A DNA stretch of 63,444 bases. Origin: Caryophanales bacterium. GTDB lineage: Bacteria; Bacillota; Bacilli; Bacillales; Amphibacillaceae. Position 1 is the stretch's first letter; every line of letters begins with the position of its first letter. The position numbers and the translations under genes were made by a program. Below are positions 1-6,379 of this stretch, one piece after another. Location of the stretch: the NCBI GenBank assembly GCA_026168805.1, contig JAPFDS010000047.1:35241-98684 (forward strand). The letters run 5' to 3'. The notes beneath the pieces are model-generated. The model was not told the origin of the DNA and did not search any database. It saw only the letters and a program-made list of their open reading frames with translations.

Positions 1-411
1 TTACATAATCCTTAAATGTACTATATATTGGATGTAAATCTGTTCTTCCCCTCACCCAACTATATACTCTATCATCAATATCTTGATTTCTAGAAAATGA
101 ATTAATATGGACGGAGATAGACGCCTATGGATTTGATTTTCATCTTTTTACATCATCTGTATATATTGATTGAATAAATATTTCACTTTTCCTTATATTT
201 TTCCTTCTTACCTTGACACAAAATTCTCTCACGAACTAAAAAACGTCCATCATCAGATATTATAGCAACTCTAGCCCAACTTGTTGATAAAATTACACTT
301 TCAATATTGGCTCTTCATTCACATAAATGACCATAGAGTAATCGTCCTTGTTACACTAGAAGGTGATTCTAATAAATCCAACATTCGTATTGCTTTAGAG
401 GTACCGATCAT
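1..411 (-). pseudogene. Decayed coding remnant, possibly an old immunity gene
   Basis: Reading the minus strand gives protein-like blocks in shifting frames. A block beginning MIGTSKAIRMLDLL (ATG at 411) is followed in another frame by SMVIYVNEEPI, then by STSWARVAIISDDGRFLV, and finally by a block ending in RVYSWVRGRTDLHPIYST that runs to the window edge. At least three frame changes or stops (for example an in-frame TAG near 130) separate them, so no intact product is possible. The blocks are hydrophilic with ordinary codon use, consistent with one decayed gene of about 130 codons. Its place in the toxin/immunity array suggests an immunity gene, but I do not recognise the family. Confidence 0.5.
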
Positions 412-451
412 TACACAACCAGGTTATAGCCCATACTGGGCACACACAAAA

Positions 452-487
452 ATCCTAGGAAGATTTTCTACTGTTTCTTCCTAGGAT
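452..487 (-). terminator. Intrinsic terminator after the small Cys-rich gene
   Basis: A perfect 12-bp stem (ATCCTAGGAAGA with its complement) is followed on the minus strand by a T-run at 451-446. It lies 13 bases past the stop of the gene ending at 500. Confidence 0.75.
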
Positions 488-499
488 AAAATATGCCTC

Positions 500-694
500 T
501 TAATCCACTAAATCAGCGATATATAGAGGAAATTTACTTGTTACTGCTTTTTTAAGGCAATCCATATGACAGAACATCTGTTGTTCTGGTTGGCTACTTT
601 TATCTTTGTCCCAATTTGCAACTACAACTAATTCAGTAACATCTGAAATAATTTGTTCATCACAAAAACAACACTGATACGATTTTTTCTCCAT
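500..694 (-). CDS. Small Cys-rich putative immunity protein
   Basis: A 64-residue protein beginning MEKKSYQCCFCDEQI. The start is set by a GGAGGTG ribosome site six bases upstream; an earlier in-frame ATG at 712 overlaps that site and is rejected. A CxxC pair near the N-terminus (C8/C9/C11) and a later CHMDC give a possible zinc-binding knuckle. It follows the toxin fragment ending at 699 by four bases, which is the usual place for a cognate immunity gene, and is followed by a terminator. The family is not recognised; immunity function is inferred from position only. Confidence 0.6.
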   Translation of the reverse strand: MEKKSYQCCFCDEQIISDVTELVVVANWDKDKSSQPEQQMFCHMDCLKKAVTSKFPLYIADLVD

Positions 695-698
695 AAAA

Positions 699-1154
699 TC
701 ACCTCCAATCATAGTTGTCTGATAGTCTATTTAGTGATTTTTTCACTAATTTTTTTAATGAAGTAATTACACCATAGTCTCCTTCAACAATAACATTATA
801 CTTGCCATTAACCTGCTTTATAAATACTTGCACACCATCTGATTGAGTTTTAATAATATCAGGTCTAAACTTTAAGTCACTTATATCTTTTGGTGTAAAT
901 CCTCTTTCTATTAATCTCTCTGCTCCATGTTTTGTTGTATTTACAACACTTTGTATTTCATCTAATGCTATTTGTTCCTTTATTTTTTGGTATTGAGCAG
1001 CATTATGTGCAGGAGTTCCTTTACGCTTACTAGAAACATTCTCCACCTTCATCATCAACTGATCTCTTAAATTGATGCCATCATACATATTATAAGGTAC
1101 TGGTCCATCAATCGCTAGTTGATGCTTCGGATGATAAGGGCAGGAGTTCATCAA
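699..1154 (-). pseudogene. Orphan C-terminal toxin cassette (5'-truncated LXG toxin)
   Basis: The first 35 or so residues (from PYHPKHQLAIDGPVPYN to MKVENVSS) match the pre-toxin linker of the intact LXG toxin at 6380-8029. After KVENVSS the sequence diverges into a private module of about 110 residues containing KHGAERLIERGFT, SDGVQVFIKQVNGKYNVIV and a basic, aromatic end. That layout suggests a small RNase-like toxin, possibly of the BECR type, but this is tentative. There is no ribosome binding site and no LXG domain, and the upstream linker is out of frame, so it should be silent unless recombined onto a full LXG gene. Its likely immunity partner begins four bases downstream. Confidence 0.65.
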
Positions 1155-1285
1155 GCATTTGTCCTGTTTTTTTGCGCACCCTTCTTCGCAGATTCAGTAC
1201 CTGCTTTCCCTAATTTCATTGCTTGTAAAGTTTCACTAACTTCATACCAATTCTCCGTTTCCAATGCATCATTTGGAAAGAGAGT
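1155..1285 (-). pseudogene. Out-of-frame pre-toxin linker remnant
   Basis: On the minus strand this reads LFPNDALETENWYEVSETL, then MKLGKAGTESAKKGAQK, then, after a frame change, LDELL. The last blocks match the LXG pre-toxin region (KKGAEKTVQRLDELLPYHPKHQ). Compared with the intact copy, one extra base near 1141 (CTCCTGCCC instead of CTGCTTCC) and another shift near 1165 separate it from the cassette at 699-1154. The NDALETENWYEV block has no match in the intact LXG gene and may come from a different parent toxin. Confidence 0.55.
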
Positions 1286-1339
1286 CATAAGTAACCCCCG
1301 TAAAGTGGCTTTACCTTTTTTAGTGTCTACTTCAGGGTT

Positions 1340-1801
1340 TCAAATTATATTATTCTTTTTATGTTTCTTTTTTATCTCTTCAAACCAAGCATCAAAAATA
1401 TCATCAGGTAGCAATTCTTCATCGTTAGAATAAATTAATTCATATTTGTATTTAGTTGCAAGACTGTTTTCTTTAACATTATAATGCAGCTTTATTTCTG
1501 TTGGCATATCATGTCCATACTCTTTACATATTCCATGAATTGACATTAAGTTTTTATTTCCAATATCTAACATAGCACTTTGACGTTCCGTAGATGTATC
1601 TATATCAGGATATATATCACTTAACTTATGTGCATGTACAACCACATTCTGCACTTTAAAAAATACATCAAATGAGTACATATTTGGTTCATAAGATCCG
1701 TAAATATATATATCATCCGTTTTACCTTCAGAGTACTCCATGCAAATAGTCACCATATCCGCTTGTAATTCTAAAAAATAATCTTCAAATTGTTTTGACA
1801 T
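1340..1801 (-). CDS. yezG: YezG-family immunity protein (DUF600)
   Basis: A 153-residue acidic protein recognised from the YezG pattern: N-terminal MSKQFEDYFLELQADMV, central YIYGSYE, a TSTERQSAML segment, MPTEIKLHYNVK, and a C-terminal YSNDEELLPDDIFDAWF. In Bacillus subtilis YezG is the immunity partner of the LXG toxin YeeF. Length is typical, the frame is intact, and a GGAG site precedes the ATG. Upstream only about 30 codons of a toxin C-terminus remain (1815-1910), so this is an orphan immunity gene. Cytosolic toxin neutralisation is known for the family; protection against toxin from other strains is inference. Confidence 0.85.
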   Translation of the reverse strand: MSKQFEDYFLELQADMVTICMEYSEGKTDDIYIYGSYEPNMYSFDVFFKVQNVVVHAHKLSDIYPDIDTSTERQSAMLDIGNKNLMSIHGICKEYGHDMPTEIKLHYNVKENSLATKYKYELIYSNDEELLPDDIFDAWFEEIKKKHKKNNII

Positions 1802-1814
1802 AAAACTTCACTCC

Positions 1815-2170
1815 TCAATTCGTGATAAGAAGGTAGAATAATTTCCCATCGATAGAATATTCAATTTTAAAATTTGAAGGCCTCACGCTAGAACCGTCAT
1901 AATGGTACCCACATCTATACTTTTCCTACTTTGTTTACTCCTTTGAAGCCAAGTGGGGAGACCGCTGCATACGTAAACCATTTGCCTCTACTTTCCACAT
2001 TCCATGAATGACATTTCGATTAAAGGAATCTGTTATTGCATGGTGTAGCGTTTCTTTCATCTCTACATCTTGGTCGGTTCCTTTTTCCGTGAAAAGCTCC
2101 ACATGATTGGTCAGTTGATCAATCGTTTGGTCTGCGGTGTCTTTACTCGTTTGTATGTCACTTGTGAAAG
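1815..2170 (-). pseudogene. Collapsed LXG-toxin remnant with a toxin C-terminal stub
   Basis: On the minus strand, homology to the intact LXG gene starts at the SDIQTSKD segment (about 2160), runs through DQLTNHVELFTEKGTDQD, jumps by internal deletion to SFNRN and FKGVNKVGKV, and stops at a TAG near 1920. A private stub follows in another frame, reading GYHYDGSSVRPSNFKIEY and ending at a TGA at 1815-1817, just before yezG. The stub is probably the last codons of the toxin once neutralised by the YezG protein. No start codon or ribosome site remains. Confidence 0.6.
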
Positions 2171-2181
2171 AATGTCAAAAG

Positions 2182-2231
2182 TAATCCCCCTTAAGTAGCC
2201 CGCCTTCTTTCAGTGCCTACTTTGGGGAATC
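2182..2231 (-). terminator. Inter-cassette hairpin terminator, copy 1
   Basis: An imperfect stem (GATTCCCCAAAGTAG pairing with CTACTTAAGGGGGATT) is followed on the minus strand by ACTTTTGACATTC. The same hairpin, better preserved, sits at 5720-5770 after the intact immunity gene, and a diverged form lies near 1288-1340. It marks the end of each ancestral toxin/immunity unit. Confidence 0.6.
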
Positions 2232-2445
2232 ATATCAATTTGCCAAACAGGATTTATAATTTATTTATGGGATACTAATCTTTTGGTAAATTGTCTAAAA
2301 AAAGATCTATATCATCTAAATTCACATGAGTCTTTCATGGAATGAGAATTTCGAAATAAATTCTTCAAAAGAATTTGCTATCAGATAGTAATATTCATTC
2401 CCTTCATTAAATATTTTTCCTTAATGGTACTACCTTCATGAGTTA
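2232..2445 (-). pseudogene. 3' remnant of a SUKH (SMI1/KNR4) immunity gene
   Basis: Bases 2232-2445 align almost continuously, with small deletions, to 5770-5990, the 3' part of the intact SMI1/KNR4 immunity gene at 5814-6377. Shared blocks include those coding for the THVNLDDIDLF segment and for EEFISKF. The 5' two thirds are missing and deletions break the frame. It is direct evidence that the LXG-immunity unit was once duplicated here. Confidence 0.7.
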
Positions 2446-2501
2446 TGAATTTCACAAAAGCATATTCCAATGCTAACCAAAATATATATTTATAACCCAA
2501 A

Positions 2502-2537
2502 AACACCTGTTGCCTAATAAGACAAACAAGTGCTTAA
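2502..2537 (-). terminator. Weak intrinsic terminator after the 2574-2894 gene
   Basis: An imperfect minus-strand stem (CACTTGTTTGTC with GGCAACAGGTG) is followed by TTTTTGGG, 37 bases after the stop at 2574. Bases 2446-2501 between it and the SUKH remnant show nothing recognisable. Confidence 0.45.
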
Positions 2538-2573
2538 TTAACTAAATCTTATACATTTTCAATCTCCGATTAT

Positions 2574-2894
2574 CTATGCTATAGCCTCTTTCCAGATTAA
2601 CATCAACTCTAAAAATTCATCAGTTTCTATAATACTTTCAAATGGCTCATCAACCCGGTAATGATGCTCAGCAATTGTCACTTTTTTCTTAATATTTATA
2701 CTTGTAGCATTCAACGTAATTTCAAAGTCTTCATAATCTCCTGTTAATACCTTCTTAACGTATCCAATATACTCATCTGCTTCTTCTTTTGTTGAAATAT
2801 CCTCAAAAGCGTCCGAAAAAACAGTTAATTTTTCTGGTAGTATTATTCTTGTGATACCAAATGGGTCTTTTTTTAATTCATATGTGTATCTCAT
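2574..2894 (-). CDS. Putative immunity protein, 106 residues
   Basis: Starts MRYTYELKKDPFGITRIILPE; acidic, with a likely alpha/beta fold and a C-terminal ETDEFLELMLIWKEAIA. A GAAGGTG site stands before the ATG. It lies 19 bases after a toxin C-terminal remnant (2914-3099), the position of a cognate immunity gene, and has its own weak terminator. I recall similar short proteins beside LXG toxins in other Bacillaceae but cannot name the family with certainty. The frame is intact while its toxin is truncated. Confidence 0.6.
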   Translation of the reverse strand: MRYTYELKKDPFGITRIILPEKLTVFSDAFEDISTKEEADEYIGYVKKVLTGDYEDFEITLNATSINIKKKVTIAEHHYRVDEPFESIIETDEFLELMLIWKEAIA

Positions 2895-2913
2895 CTGTTT
2901 ATCACCTTCTATG

Positions 2914-3099
2914 CTATTTATTATATAAAGGATAGGCAGTGGCTATTGAACCATCCTTATTTAAAAACATTTCTATTTTAACTCCAGCTGAATTTTCACC
3001 TATAAACTTATTAGCACCTATTTGTTTTTCATTTTGATATGCTTCACAATAGACTTTAACACATCTACACGATTCCATTCCTTCGCCAATCAAGGTCAA
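2914..3099 (-). pseudogene. Toxin C-terminal remnant
   Basis: A stub of about 55 codons. It contains a Cys-rich MESCRCVKVYC segment and ends in VKIEMFLNKDGSIATAYPLY, a tail of the style seen at the end of several small RNase toxins of polymorphic toxin systems. The fold assignment is inference. There is no linker to an LXG domain: upstream lies the 3' end of the broken SUKH gene. The possible TTG start at 3099 has no ribosome site. It was presumably the partner of the immunity gene at 2574-2894. Confidence 0.5.
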
Positions 3100-3128
3100 T
3101 TACCTTTTACTTCTTCTACCAATTAAGC

Positions 3129-3565
3129 CTAATCCTCAATTAAATCTATATAATATTCATTATTATTAAGAAACTTTTTAAAAAAGTCCTCTAACGATTT
3201 AGCTATTTGAATATCGAAATAATATATTGGATTATTAACTAATTGTAAATCTATTGAAATATAAACACCCTCGTTTACTTCAAAAAAATAAGTTTATCTT
3301 CATCATCAAAAAGTTCATCTAAATCTGGGTCAAATTCAAAAATACCTTCTCTTAATCTAAGATCTGCTAAAGCCCCTGGTCCCAATATTCTATTTGTTGC
3401 ATTAACACTTTGACCTTTAATAAAACCATAACCAACATCAAAATATAACTGTTTTAAATCATTTGGAAAACTGATATCCATTCTTTGTTCAGCTTTTAAA
3501 ATATCATTTTCAGCTACCTTATAAGTTTTATTTTCTAGCTCATTAATAAATTCAAAATCAGCCAT
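3129..3565 (-). pseudogene. SUKH (SMI1/KNR4) immunity gene with a one-base frameshift
   Basis: The first frame runs MADFEFINELENKTYKVAEN to DEDKLIF and stops at once. The neighbouring frame continues as FEVNEGVYISIDLQLVNN and FFKKFLNNNEYYIDLIED, stopping at 3129-3131. The break is at a run of seven T (plus-strand A-run 3282-3288); an eighth T would restore one 145-residue protein. The pattern ILKAEQRMDISFPNDLKQLY near the N-terminus is typical SMI1/KNR4. The length, 437 bases, is one short of a multiple of three. It could be a true pseudogene, a slippage-controlled gene or a sequencing error. Confidence 0.7.
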
Positions 3566-3573
3566 ATGCTATT

Positions 3574-3860
3574 TTACCTCCAATCAATCGCTAGTTGATG
3601 TCTTGGATGATAATGAAGCAGTTCGTCAAGTCTTTGTCCAGCTTTTTGTGCTCCTTTTTTCGCGGCTTGTGCTCCTATTTTCCCTGCATTTCCAAGACCT
3701 TTGGATCCAAAAACTGAAAAAGCTGCATACGCAAACCATTTGCCTCGACTCTCTGCATCTCCATGAATCACTTCGCAGTTAAAGGATTCTATTATTGAAT
3801 GCCTAATATAATTCGCAATGTCAATTTTGCTTTTGCTTGTTTGTATGTCACTTAGTGAAA
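3574..3860 (-). pseudogene. LXG pre-toxin remnant fused to an immunity gene
   Basis: Minus-strand homology to the intact LXG gene begins at SDIQTSK (about 3855), skips most of the central region by deletion, and resumes at HGDAESRGKWFAYA through GQRLDELLHYHPRHQLAID. Directly after AID the toxin module is gone and a GATTGGAGG sequence becomes the ribosome site of the SUKH gene at 3565. The junction falls where the other cassettes switch to private sequence. There is no start signal. Confidence 0.65.
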
Positions 3861-3873
3861 GAATGTCGCAAGT

Positions 3874-3904
3874 AATCCCTCTAAAATAAATCTTTAGAGG
3901 GATT
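3874..3904. terminator. Inter-cassette hairpin
   Basis: A perfect 12-bp stem (AATCCCTCTAAA and complement) with a 7-base loop, 51 bases past the stop of the YobK-like gene. It corresponds in position to the hairpins at 2182-2231 and 5720-5770 but lacks a clear T-run, so termination may be weak. Confidence 0.45.
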
Positions 3905-3954
3905 ATATCAGGATGATCAAGGGATTTATAGTTAGATATTCTATTTTTTCTATA

Positions 3955-4404
3955 TTAAAAGTCTTCTTCCCAAGCTTCTTTTGCATCCAATAGACTTTGT
4001 GAAAAAAATTCATGAAAAGTATTTGCTGTGTTGTAGTCGTCAACTCCGCCATGTCTGCTCCAGGCTATTACAGGACACTCGTTACTCTCCATCTTACTTG
4101 TATATAAACAGTATACAAATTCATCGGCATTTTCAATAATTACTAAATCATTATTTAATCCTAACTTCCTATAATCTTTTGTATATTCAACAACACGAGC
4201 TTTATTTGACTGACCTACTCCTAAAATATCAACTCCAAATATTCCCCCGGATCCATAGGTTCTTAAAAACCATTTATAACTTTCAGGTAATATCACTTCT
4301 AGTTCGTTTTCCACAATCATAATTTGACCATCATCTATCCCGCCCGTAAAATCATCTGATTCACCGTGGTTATTTATAAATTTAATTAACTCCTCTTTAT
4401 TCAT
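3955..4404 (-). CDS. YobK-like SUKH immunity protein
   Basis: A 149-residue acidic protein of the SMI1/KNR4 (SUKH) superfamily. The diagnostic part is ENELEVILPESYKWFLRTYG followed by GGIFGVDILG, then VIIENADEFVYCLYT and a C-terminal NTFHEFFSQSL. YobK of B. subtilis, the antidote of the LXG nuclease YobL, has the same architecture. A GGAGGAAACTTGC stretch upstream provides the ribosome site. It sits 15 bases after the LHH-type toxin module at 4420-4899, making these two a matched pair. The gene is intact although the toxin has been disconnected by a stop codon. Confidence 0.8.
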   Translation of the reverse strand: MNKEELIKFINNHGESDDFTGGIDDGQIMIVENELEVILPESYKWFLRTYGSGGIFGVDILGVGQSNKARVVEYTKDYRKLGLNNDLVIIENADEFVYCLYTSKMESNECPVIAWSRHGGVDDYNTANTFHEFFSQSLLDAKEAWEEDF

Positions 4405-4419
4405 GCAAGTTTCCTCCTT

Positions 4420-4899
4420 TTACAGTTCACTTTTTTCTATTTGTTTGGATCTCCATCTCCAATATTTTCTCCTGAAGTTAACATATTGCTTTTGTAGTAT
4501 GGCGTCATTCCTAAAACTATTACCATTCTCTACCAACCCATGTAATATTTTATTATATTCCTTATGCAAACTATGTGGTAGTTCTACCATAGACCCTGGT
4601 TCTCTTTGAATTAAATGGTGAAGCTCTATAACTGTTCCATCTTTCCAAATTGGTGCTCTTCCTTTTTTCATTAATTGTAAGTTTGTCAGACCAGTATCAG
4701 GATCAATCCTCTTATAATCAATATCTTTCCTTTGAAAAACCCGTCTACTAGTATCCCTTATCTCTCCATTAATTTTAGTAATTCCCTTATATTCTACAGC
4801 TGTGTAGTTTTTATATTCTCTACCCGCACCCTTACTCGAATTCTTATCGCTTGATTTTAATCCCTTCTCTTGTCTAGAAACATTCTCCACCTTCACCAT
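4420..4899 (-). pseudogene. LHH-type HNH/Endo VII nuclease toxin module, cut off by an amber codon
   Basis: The module begins MVKVENVS (end of the shared linker) and carries the private nuclease domain: GRAPIWKDGTVIELHHLIQ, then PGSMVELPHSLHKEYNKILH and a basic NFRRKYWRWRSKQ tail. The LHH motif followed by the spaced H/N residues is the signature of the LHH group of HNH/Endo VII toxins (metal-dependent DNA cleavage in that family). It is in the same frame as the fragment at 4900-5701 but separated by TAG where the intact LXG gene has TTG (Leu). No ribosome site precedes the internal ATG. Listed as a pseudogene because neither delivery domain nor start is present. Confidence 0.75.
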
Positions 4900-5701
4900 C
4901 TACTGATCTCTTAAATTGATGCCATCATACACATTATAAGGAACTGGCCCATCAATCGCTAGTTGATGCTTTGGATGATAAGGAAGCAGTTCATCAAGTC
5001 TTTGTACAGTTTTTTGTGCGCCCTTCTTTCCAGCTTCAGTACCTAATTTCCCTACTTTGCTTACTCCTTTGAATCCAATTACGGAGACCACTGCATACGT
5101 AAACCATTTGCCTCTACTTTCTGCATCTCCATTAATAACATCGCGGTTAAAGGAATCTATTATTGCATGACCAATATATTTCGCGGTGTCAATGGGATGT
5201 GCAATCATGCTTTCTAGAGCTCTGAATGTCGCTGGGAAGTCCACTATCATCTGGATTGTTTCTTCTGTTAGATGATAAATGGCTTTACCTCCACCTTTTA
5301 CGACATCTAATAGTATTTGGGATAATTCAACGATTCGACTCGGTTTCTTTTCATATTTTACATTAAGTGTCGAGGTTTCCATCATGTCGGACATTTCACC
5401 AAATGTTTCTTGGTTTTTTTCTACCAGGACTTCTTTTCGTTCTTCTGCTTGCTGGTTTTCTAATAGTTGATTTGCTTCATCTAAAAAGGATAAAGGCTGT
5501 GCGATACTAGAAGATTGCACATTGGAAAAACTACCTTCTCCTGTATGTGTACTTGCTTCTGCAATCAATGTTTCCAAATGGTGGAGCATTTCTTTCATCT
5601 CTGCATCTTGGTCGGTTCCTTTTTCTGTGAAAAGCTCCACATGATTGGTTAGTTGATCAATCGTTTGGTCTGCGTTGTCTTTACTCGTTTGTGTGTCACT
5701 T
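4900..5701 (-). pseudogene. 5'-truncated LXG body fragment
   Basis: This open stretch is nearly identical to residues about 148-415 of the intact LXG toxin: SDTQTSKDNADQTIDQLTN, VELFTEKGTDQDAEMKEML, the hydrophobic IYHLTEETIQMIVDFPATF region, SRGKWFTYAVVSVIG and the HPKHQLAIDGPVPYNVYDG linker. It ends NLRDQ then TAG. The 5' end stops at the same SDxQTSK junction as the fragments at 2160 and 3855, so all three share one ancestral breakpoint. The GTG at 5640 has no ribosome site. Hence no LXG targeting domain and no expected expression. Confidence 0.75.
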
Positions 5702-5719
5702 GTGAAAGAATGTCAAAAA

Positions 5720-5770
5720 TAATCCCCACTAAAGTAGCCCACCTTCTTTCAGTGCCTACTTTAGGGGATC
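5720..5770 (-). terminator. Intrinsic terminator after the LXG immunity gene
   Basis: A long imperfect stem (ATCCCCTAAAGTAG pairing with CTACTTTAGTGGGGAT) is followed on the minus strand by TATTTTTGAC. It lies 44 bases past the stop at 5814 and probably ends the T7SS-LXG transcript. Confidence 0.7.
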
Positions 5771-5813
5771 ATATCAATTTGTCAACTAGGGTTTATAGTT
5801 TATTTATGAGATT

Positions 5814-6377
5814 CTAATCTTTTAGTAAATCATCGTCTAAAAATAGATCTATATCATCTAAATTCACATGAGTCTTTCTTTCATGGAATGAGAATTTCGA
5901 AATAAATTCTTCAAAAGAATTTGCTGCCAGATAGTAATATTCATTCCCATCATTAGATATTTTGCCTTCATGGTACCAAAAGTAAACTTTACCCCTGTAT
6001 TTACCTCTTAAGCCTATACATATTAAATCTCCTCCATCAGCATCTGCGATAGGCAATACAATATTTCCTAAAACATCTTTATACGTTTGAATAATTGGTT
6101 CAATACTGTACGCATTATTAGTAATACCATAAAATCCACCTATCGAGTCAAAACCATCCTCGGGGGTTACAGGGGTAACTTCAATTGGCTGATACATTCT
6201 ATTTTCTTTAATAAAACATCCCCCATATTCAAGTAAAAACTCTTTATAATCTAATGGTAAATCTACTTCGTACAATCTCTCTATTTTTTCGATTGTCTTA
6301 TATGAGCTATCTTTATTTGATACAACCAGTTCCGAGTCAATTATTTCATTTAATTTTTGTTTTATTATTTTGTTCAT
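5814..6377 (-). CDS. SUKH (SMI1/KNR4) immunity protein of the intact LXG toxin
   Basis: 187 residues. The SUKH core is clear: IEKIERLYEVDLPLDYKEFL followed by EYGGCFI near the N-terminus, VLPIADADGGDLICIGL with GKVYFWYHE in the middle, and NSFEEFISKFSF near the end, with an acidic tail rich in Asp. The start codon is two bases past the toxin stop, and its AAGGAG site is inside the last codons of the toxin gene, so the two are translationally coupled. Expected role: cytosolic neutralisation of the co-encoded toxin. A decayed second copy of its 3' end exists at 2232-2445. Confidence 0.85.
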   Translation of the reverse strand: MNKIIKQKLNEIIDSELVVSNKDSSYKTIEKIERLYEVDLPLDYKEFLLEYGGCFIKENRMYQPIEVTPVTPEDGFDSIGGFYGITNNAYSIEPIIQTYKDVLGNIVLPIADADGGDLICIGLRGKYRGKVYFWYHEGKISNDGNEYYYLAANSFEEFISKFSFHERKTHVNLDDIDLFLDDDLLKD

Positions 6378-6379
6378 TT

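Noticed and set aside
281-484. Plus-strand open frame of 67 codons
   Set aside because: No ribosome site, and the minus strand here holds a terminator and a protein-like remnant; it is a shadow.
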